This document shows positions 9,517-14,009 of a stretch of DNA of 14,009 nt, piece after piece; within the stretch, counting starts at the first letter, position 1; every line of letters starts with the position of its first letter. The notes under the pieces were generated by a model. It worked only from the letters and a program-made list of their open reading frames with translations. It had not been told where the DNA came from and ran no database searches. Source of the DNA: an uncultured Bacilli bacterium. GTDB taxonomy: Bacteria; Bacillota_I; Bacilli_A; RF39; UBA660. Location: assembly GCA_947594675.1 (NCBI GenBank), contig CANQEF010000015.1, forward strand, positions 1-14,009. Direction: 5' to 3'. The position numbers were made by a program, and so were the translations under genes.

Positions 9517-9585
9517 GTTTTTTCTGAATATTGGAGGTAGTTTTTAATTTATATTAATTTACTTTGATACTTCAAATAAGATTCC
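9493..9585 (-). repeat. 93-bp direct repeat, copy 1 (adhesin side)
   Basis: This is identical base for base to 9858-9950, with an offset of 365. It contains the -35 region of the adhesin promoter and, at its far end (9559-9585), a vestigial copy of the last eight nagZ codons plus stop. The identity shows a recent duplication. The order of nagZ tail, about 60 bases and promoter probably represents the original intergenic region. Confidence 0.95.
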
Positions 9586-9857
9586 GGAACTTAAACACTT
9601 TTAAATTTTAAAAATCTCGCAAACCATTATAAATTAGGCATTTTTTTGTCAAATTTTAATTTTTAATATTGCGTACGTTCAAATACGTCTTTATTTATCA
9701 TTAAATCTATGATAAGCTTTTAATAAGACAAATATAATCCTTATAAATACTGGGATTTCATTAAATTTATTTGCATATTTTTTCAACGTATGCATTTTTA
9801 ATTATGTACAATCCCTTATAAAATCTAGCTTTTTAATAAAAAAGTGTTTAAGTTGAG
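9586..9857. mobile_element. 272-bp AT-rich insert with 15-bp terminal inverted repeats (MITE-like)
   Basis: The insert sits exactly between the two 93-bp repeats. AACTTAAACACTTTT (9588-9602) is the perfect inverted complement of 9840-9854, two to three bases from either edge, with looser complementarity further in. It encodes no transposase. The longest ORF noticed is 34 codons (9691-9795, minus strand), which has no recognised relative. Small size, inverted ends and no gene fit a MITE or an IS remnant. The 93-bp flanking duplication is much longer than a normal target-site duplication, so the mode of insertion is unclear. The interval 9456-9923 otherwise holds only promoter sequences and repeats. 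Confidence 0.6.
9626..9652 (-). promoter_or_regulatory. Possible outward promoter inside the insert
   Basis: On the minus strand perfect TTGACA (9647-9652) and TATAAT (9626-9631) hexamers are separated by only 15 bases, shorter than the ideal 17. It points toward the adhesin gene. The short spacer makes it a weaker candidate than the native promoter at 9488-9516. Confidence 0.4.
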
Positions 9858-9950
9858 ATCATAAATGTTTTATTTTAGCAAGTTTTTTCTGAATATTGGA
9901 GGTAGTTTTTAATTTATATTAATTTACTTTGATACTTCAAATAAGATTCC
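9858..9950 (-). repeat. 93-bp direct repeat, copy 2 (nagZ side)
   Basis: This is identical to 9493-9585. It covers the final eight codons and the stop of nagZ (9924-9950) and the following 66 bases. Toward the insert it ends just short of the TATAAT found beside copy 1, so the promoter here is incomplete. Confidence 0.95.
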
Positions 9951-11294
9951 TTTGTAATATTTCCAGGCAAGTACTCTAAAAGCTAATTTATTTATTAGAT
10001 TTTCACTTAATTCTTTATCATTTAAAGATTTCTTTATTTCTGAAATTGCTTTTTCATAATCTCCAATAATTAGTAGATCATTTCCTGCTATTAAAGCTTT
10101 TGTTATATTATTTTCGATTTCTGAAACTGCTTTCATTTCTAAATCATCAGTCATTATTATACCAGTAAATTTTAAATCATCACGTAGCATTTTATGTACA
10201 TTCACAGATAAAGACGCAGGATTTGATTCATCTATATTTTTGACTATATTATGATTAACTAAAACAGCCTCAGCTTTAGCTTCAATTCCTGCTTCAAAAG
10301 GTGGTAAATCTTTTTCTTTTATAAGTTGTAAGGAACGTTCATCTGTAGTTTGGGAATTATGAGTATCTTCATTGTCTCCATATCCAGGGAAATGTTTTAA
10401 AGTGTATGATACTCCAGTATTTTTACTAGCTGAAATAACAGTTTTGGCATATTCTGAAGTTGTATTTGTATCTTCTTGAAGGGTTCTTTCATAGATATAG
10501 TCTTCATCACTATTAGAAACATCAACTACAGGTGCTAAATTTAAATTGATTCCTAATTCTTTTAAAAGAGCACTTTTTTCAATGGTATCTTCTTTGATAG
10601 CGTCAAGTCCACCATCTTTATATAATTCGCTAGGAGATAAAAATTTTTGGGGTGCTAATTTTTTGTTACTACTTACTCTTACAACTTCTCCACCTTCTTC
10701 ATCTACAGCAGTTAAAAGTGGTATTTTGGCTACATCGTTTAAAGATGATATCATGGATTTGACTTCTTCTTTTGTTTTATCTTTAAAGTCATTTTCAAAA
10801 AAGATAAAGCCAGAAAATTGATTTTTTTCTAAGGACTCTTTTGCTTTTGAAGAAGGGTATTTTACTAGTAGAAGTTGTCCTATTTTTTCTTCTAAACTTA
10901 ATTCATCTAATTTGTTTTTGGCTAGTATATAGTAATCTTTAAAAAGGCCATTATCTTTCCATGATAGAGGTATACCATTAGAATCTTTTTCTTCCTCTGT
11001 TTCAATACAACTTAGCACAATAGAATCTTGGATTTTTTTATTTTGATTTAAAAGTCCTGTATATTCAATTACTATATTGTCACCAATAGAAATATCTTTT
11101 GTATTTGTTTCAAAAGTATAAATTGTCTTATTACTTGTTTGTAATGTTATATTATTATTTTCTGTGTTTAGTACAATTCCTTGTATTTGTCTTTTTTTAG
11201 GATTTTGTTCTTTCACTAAAATATTGGTTGAAGCAAGTACTACAAGACAAATTGTTAAAAAAATAATTAGAAAAATTGGGATTTTTTTATTCAT
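9924..11294 (-). CDS. nagZ: Glycoside hydrolase family 3, NagZ-like beta-N-acetylhexosaminidase, membrane-anchored
   Basis: It probably removes terminal N-acetylglucosamine from cell-wall muropeptide sugars outside the membrane. The 456-residue protein has an N-terminal hydrophobic anchor or signal (about 6-23) and a small beta-rich domain (about 35-97). The GH3 TIM barrel follows, with KHFPGYGD (300-307), His312 in D-T-H as the likely acid/base of NagZ-type enzymes, and T-D-D-L-E-M (382-387) with Asp383 as likely nucleophile. It lacks the second GH3 domain, as in other single-domain NagZ enzymes. AGGATGGTG precedes the ATG. It lies upstream of the adhesin operon in the same direction. No clear terminator follows it, so read-through into the insert is possible. 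Its last codons are duplicated at 9559-9585. Confidence 0.88.
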   Translation of the reverse strand: MNKKIPIFLIIFLTICLVVLASTNILVKEQNPKKRQIQGIVLNTENNNITLQTSNKTIYTFETNTKDISIGDNIVIEYTGLLNQNKKIQDSIVLSCIETEEEKDSNGIPLSWKDNGLFKDYYILAKNKLDELSLEEKIGQLLLVKYPSSKAKESLEKNQFSGFIFFENDFKDKTKEEVKSMISSLNDVAKIPLLTAVDEEGGEVVRVSSNKKLAPQKFLSPSELYKDGGLDAIKEDTIEKSALLKELGINLNLAPVVDVSNSDEDYIYERTLQEDTNTTSEYAKTVISASKNTGVSYTLKHFPGYGDNEDTHNSQTTDERSLQLIKEKDLPPFEAGIEAKAEAVLVNHNIVKNIDESNPASLSVNVHKMLRDDLKFTGIIMTDDLEMKAVSEIENNITKALIAGNDLLIIGDYEKAISEIKKSLNDKELSENLINKLAFRVLAWKYYKGILFEVSK

Positions 11295-11349
11295 ATGTTC
11301 ACCATCCTAATATAACTATATTTTTTCATGTTAAAAATATACGTATTTA

Positions 11350-11379
11350 ATGACACTTTTTTTGGGTAATTCATATAAT
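11350..11379 (+). promoter_or_regulatory. Promoter of the substrate-binding protein gene
   Basis: ATGACA (11350-11355), an 18-base spacer and TATAAT (11374-11379) lie upstream of AAAGGAG (11391-11397). The expected start near 11386 rules out the in-frame ATG at 11350 as a translation start. It is divergent from nagZ. Confidence 0.75.
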
Positions 11380-11409
11380 ACTTTAGTTAGAAAGGAGAAT
11401 AATTGTTAT

Positions 11410-12399
11410 ATGAAAAAGAGGATTTTAACTTATCTTTTGTGTAGTTTTTTACTTTTAATTTTAGTAAGTGCTGTTTTGTTTGATTTTAATAAAAAAGGTG
11501 ATGCTAAAAGCAAAAAAATTACTTTAGCAGAAGTTGCCCATACTATTTTTTATGCACCCCAGTATGTAGCATTGGAAAAAGGTTTCTTTAAAGAGGAAGG
11601 ATTAGATGTTGATTTAATACTTACAAGTGGGGCTGATAAGGTCACAGCTGCTGTCTTATCGGGAGATGCCGATATTGGTTTTTCAGGAAGTGAAGCAACA
11701 ATTTATGTTTATAATGGTGGAGAAAAAGATTATCTAAAAACTTTTGCTCAATTAACACAGAAAGATGGTTCATTTTTGGTTTCAAGAAAAAAAATTGATA
11801 ATTTTAAAGTTGAAGATTTAAAAGGAAAAAATATTATAGGTGGTCGTGCTGGGGGTATGCCGGTTATGACGTTAAAATATGCTTTAAAACAAAATGGAAT
11901 TGATCCTGACAAGGACACTTTTGTGGATACTTCTGTTGCCTTTGCGGCAATGAGTGGAGCTTTTATTGGTGGTCAAGGAGATTTTGTTGCTTTATTTGAG
12001 CCTAACGCTTTGGATATTGAAAAGCAAGGCTATGGGTATGTGGTTGCAAGCCTTGGCGAAATGGGTGGTGTTGTTCCATATACTTCCTATAGTGCAAGAA
12101 AAAGTTATATAGATGAAAATAAGGATGTTATTAAAGCTTTTGAAAAAGCTATTCAAAAAGGATTAGATTTTGTTCATAATAGTAGTGATAAAGATGTTGC
12201 TAAAGCTATTTTAGACCAATTTCCAGATACTTCTTTAAAAGATTTAGAAGAAGTGATTAAGAGATATAGAAAAATTGATGCTTGGCCAAAGACTACTAAT
12301 TTTAGTAAAGAATCATTTGATCATTTGCAGGATATTATGATTGATAATGGTGACTTAGATAAAAAGGTTTCCTATAGTAAGTTGATTTATAATGAGTAA
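11410..12399 (+). CDS. ABC transporter substrate-binding protein, SsuA/ThiY/NMT1-like
   Basis: This is an extracellular receptor that delivers a small solute to an ABC importer. The 329-residue protein has an N-terminal hydrophobic segment (about 4-24) without an evident lipobox Cys at its end, so it may be anchored by this helix instead of by lipid. The family fold is recognisable from YAPQYVALEKGFF with EEGLDVDL, then ADIGFSGSEA, DLKGKNIIGG and VALFEPNA, as in nitrate/sulfonate/taurine and thiamine-precursor binding proteins. The ligand cannot be told. The ATG at 11410 follows AAAGGAG by twelve bases. The 3' end overlaps the ABC ATPase start by eight bases (12392-12399), so the two were coupled. 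No permease is in the window and the ATPase is truncated, so this receptor may be orphaned. Confidence 0.88.
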   Translation: MKKRILTYLLCSFLLLILVSAVLFDFNKKGDAKSKKITLAEVAHTIFYAPQYVALEKGFFKEEGLDVDLILTSGADKVTAAVLSGDADIGFSGSEATIYVYNGGEKDYLKTFAQLTQKDGSFLVSRKKIDNFKVEDLKGKNIIGGRAGGMPVMTLKYALKQNGIDPDKDTFVDTSVAFAAMSGAFIGGQGDFVALFEPNALDIEKQGYGYVVASLGEMGGVVPYTSYSARKSYIDENKDVIKAFEKAIQKGLDFVHNSSDKDVAKAILDQFPDTSLKDLEEVIKRYRKIDAWPKTTNFSKESFDHLQDIMIDNGDLDKKVSYSKLIYNE

Positions 12400-12811
12400 A
12401 ATATTAGAAGTTAATAAAATAAAAAAGATATATCATGATAAAAGCAGTGAAGTACTTGCTTTAGATGATATTTCTTTTGATGTTAAAGAGAATGAATTTG
12501 TTGCAATTGTTGGACCATCTGGATGTGGAAAATCTACTTTTTTATCGATTTTGGCTGGTTTAGAAGAAAAATCAGGTGGTAATTTTAGTTTTGATAAAGA
12601 TGTAACTATTGGCTATATGCTCCAAGATGATTCATTGTTTTTTTGGAAAACCATATTGGAAAATTGTTTAGTTGGTTTGGAAGTAACTGGAAAGTTAAAT
12701 GATGATAGTAAAAACTATGTTGTTAAACTTTTGAAGACATATGGTTTAGGAGATTTTATGGATAAATATCCAAATAGCTTATCAGGAGGTATGCGTCAGA
12801 GAGTTGGATGA
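12392..12811 (+). pseudogene. Truncated ABC transporter ATPase (SsuB/TauB-like), C-terminal half missing
   Basis: The 139-residue ORF has Walker A GPSGCGKST (41-49), the Q-loop Gln78 (YMLQDD) and ends in the signature LSGGMRQRVG (130-139), after which TGA follows. A complete ATPase of this type has about 240-260 residues; Walker B, the D-loop and the H-loop are all missing. The other two reading frames after the break (for example L-D-E-Y-S-K) do not restore ABC sequence, so this is not a simple frameshift but a deletion or recombination junction about 12797-12811. Without Walker B it cannot hydrolyse ATP normally. It starts inside the end of the substrate-binding gene. The permease expected next is absent. 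Confidence 0.85.
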
Positions 12812-12884
12812 ATATAGTAAAGACACAAATAATTGCTTGGTAAATGTCTTGTAACCCAGTAAAATCAAGGAAAAGAGGTAAATT

Positions 12885-13262
12885 ATGCTATTAGAAAGTA
12901 ACACGAAAAAGGTCATAGAATTACTACATCAATTTGATATGTTGAGTAATATTGATAAAGTAAGATTAGCACTTTACTTAACTGAAAACAAAAACTTCAA
13001 CATAAATTTTAATATGAGAGATATTATTATTTTATTAAAACAAATACTAACAATTTTAGATTATAAAAATTCTAAAAAAATAATAAACTTTAGTATTTAT
13101 AAACATCTACTACTTTTTTCAGCCAAGTATTTAGAATTATCAGAAATAGAAAAGAAACAATTTTCTATCGAAATATTATTCAATATCTATAACACAGATT
13201 TCAAAAACAAGAAAATAAATAAAATCATAAAAGAAAGATTATTAATATTTGATTATAGTTAG
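12885..13262 (+). CDS. Hypothetical protein, Lys/Ile/Asn-rich, unrecognised
   Basis: The 125-residue product is rich in Lys, Ile, Asn and Leu and appears mostly helical, with no signal peptide, membrane segment or known motif. The ATG is preceded by AAGAGGT six bases upstream, a good ribosome binding site, and a strong terminator follows at 13277-13316, so it looks like a real short gene. No convincing promoter is seen in the 73 bases between the truncated ATPase and its start. Its codons look more A-rich (AAA, ATA, AAC) than the T-rich coding strand of the preceding genes, which agrees with foreign origin. It lies directly past the break in the ABC gene. It could be the 3' part of an inserted accessory unit. 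Function unknown. Confidence 0.6.
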   Translation: MLLESNTKKVIELLHQFDMLSNIDKVRLALYLTENKNFNINFNMRDIIILLKQILTILDYKNSKKIINFSIYKHLLLFSAKYLELSEIEKKQFSIEILFNIYNTDFKNKKINKIIKERLLIFDYS

Positions 13263-13276
13263 CTTATTAAATTAAT

Positions 13277-13316
13277 AAAAATCCTAGTGGACATTATATT
13301 GTTTACTAGGATTTTT
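13277..13316. terminator. Strong intrinsic terminator, probably bidirectional
   Basis: AAAAATCCTAGT (13277-13288) pairs with ACTAGGATTTTT (13305-13316), and inner bases 13289-13293 and 13300-13304 can extend the stem using G-U pairs. A T-run (13312-13318) follows on the plus strand, and an A-run (13277-13281) gives a T-run on the minus strand. It ends the 12885-13262 gene. Confidence 0.88.
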
Positions 13317-13354
13317 TTATTTGCTCATTTTCTCCTTTAAATAAGGTATAAAAA

Positions 13355-13376
13355 AGATCAACAATTAAGTTGATCT
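13355..13376 (-). terminator. Intrinsic terminator of the 13393 leftward ORF
   Basis: On the minus strand AGATCAAC pairs with GTTGATCT (8 bp, 6-base loop) followed by a T-run of six. It lies 16 bases past the TAA at 13393-13395. Confidence 0.8.
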
Positions 13377-13392
13377 ATAATATAAATTCAAA

Positions 13393-13893
13393 TTATTCAA
13401 TAACACAAGTACCACTAGACAATTCACTATTGTTGACATTTTCAAATCCATCAGCATATTTATCAGCATCAAACTTATGGGTAGAGTAATCTAAATATGT
13501 AGACATTCCACTACCAAGAGCATCTTCTAAATTAGAAATTTTTTCTAAATCATAAGTAAATGAATAAACAAAACTCGTATTACTTTTGGTTTCTACGCTT
13601 CCACTCATTCCTTCCATTTCGTTTGCTTTATCAACTGCACCTTCATGAATAGATTTTTGATTATTAGCACGTTCTTCACTAGAATATTCTTCTTCACGAG
13701 TGAACTTTATTTTTTTAAGAATCATATTATTATCATAAGTATAAACTTCATTTTCATAATATTCTTTTATTTTAGAATAATCGTTATGAATATCTTTTAT
13801 ATTATTATATAAAAGTGTGTCCTTTTCTAATTCATCTTGATTGTTTTCATTAACTTCATAAGTTCTAATAATAGTAGTTACACTATCTTCCAA
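13393..13893 (-). CDS. Hypothetical protein, probably 5'-incomplete
   Basis: The 166-residue frame from a TTG at 13893 is acidic and Asn/Glu/Ser-rich, with no membrane segment in the visible part. The C-terminal half (about V-E-T-K-S-N onward) alternates like beta-strands and helices of a secreted or lipoprotein-type domain; a loose similarity to DUF1307-like lipoproteins is only an impression. The frame stays open upstream to 14001, where an in-frame TAA stands (14002-14004), and that stretch has no ATG, GTG or TTG before 13893. The TTG has no visible ribosome binding site. So the true N-terminus is missing through frameshift, truncation or use of a rare start. It is closed by its own terminator. 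Possibly a pseudogene. Function unknown. Confidence 0.5.
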   Translation of the reverse strand: MEDSVTTIIRTYEVNENNQDELEKDTLLYNNIKDIHNDYSKIKEYYENEVYTYDNNMILKKIKFTREEEYSSEERANNQKSIHEGAVDKANEMEGMSGSVETKSNTSFVYSFTYDLEKISNLEDALGSGMSTYLDYSTHKFDADKYADGFENVNNSELSSGTCVIE

Positions 13894-14009
13894 CGAAACA
13901 TTATATTCAACACTCGGAATATTTTCAAAACAACCTTGTTGTTGCTCTTCAATAATTTGTAAGTATTCATCTTCTTTTGAACTCCAATTTTGTACATTAA
14001 TTTAATAAT

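Noticed and set aside
9691..9795. 34-codon leftward ORF inside the 272-bp insert
   Set aside because: Too short, no clear ribosome binding site and no recognised relative; mentioned with the insert but not called as a gene.
10546..10821. Rightward 91-codon ORF inside nagZ
   Set aside because: It is antisense to the catalytic domain of a clear GH3 enzyme and has no initiation signal; it is a shadow of the opposite strand.
11317..11341. 9-bp A/T-only inverted repeat between nagZ and the substrate-binding gene
   Set aside because: Only A-T pairs in an AT-rich promoter region; likely chance and not a terminator.
12797..12850. Simple frameshift explanation for the short ABC ATPase
   Set aside because: Neither of the other two frames downstream encodes Walker B or other ABC sequence, so a single indel would not restore the gene.

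Overview
This is an AT-rich, low-GC Gram-positive (Firmicutes-type) chromosomal window. The evidence is strong AGGAGG-like ribosome binding sites, TTTACA/TATAAT promoters, intrinsic terminators with U-tracts, a pcrA-ligA housekeeping block, and a sortase next to a sortase-anchored surface protein. Reading frames close with TAA or TAG, Trp is TGG, and no gene needs TGA read as Trp, so the standard bacterial code applies. The style suggests an uncultured Bacilli/Erysipelotrichia- or RF39-like gut bacterium, but that is inference.

Layout. At the left edge (1-206) there is the start of a leftward gene whose ribosome binding site lies in a perfect 15-bp inverted repeat, preceded by three more hairpins. 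This resembles the left end of an IS200/IS605 element. Then comes a block transcribed leftward: a membrane-anchored protein with a predicted OB-fold-like C-terminus (208-891, own promoter) and the repair/replication operon pcrA - nucleotidyltransferase - ligA (6040 to 953, promoter at 6064-6092). Next is a three-gene surface operon (9455 to 6332): a thioester-domain (TQXA) plus two-CnaB adhesin, an overlapping sortase, and a five-TM membrane protein with a charged tail, closed by a terminator. A NagZ-like glycoside hydrolase family 3 lipid-anchored or membrane-anchored enzyme (11294 to 9924) lies upstream.

Between nagZ and the adhesin operon, a 272-bp AT-rich insert with 15-bp terminal inverted repeats sits between two identical 93-bp direct repeats. 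The repeat carries the tail of nagZ and the -35 region of the adhesin promoter, so this intergenic region was duplicated around the insert. The insert also holds an outward-facing TTGACA/TATAAT pair aimed at the adhesin.

Right of 11350 transcription turns rightward. A substrate-binding protein of the SsuA/ThiY/NMT1 type overlaps an ABC ATPase that stops right after its signature motif, without Walker B, so the transporter is broken at about 12800. Past the break there is an unrecognised Lys/Ile/Asn-rich small gene (12885-13262), a strong terminator, and a leftward ORF that lacks a normal start in the window. This right end looks like a rearranged or accessory segment.

The coherent functional unit is the surface module: the adhesin is secreted, the sortase anchors or links it, and the membrane protein is a candidate partner of unknown role.
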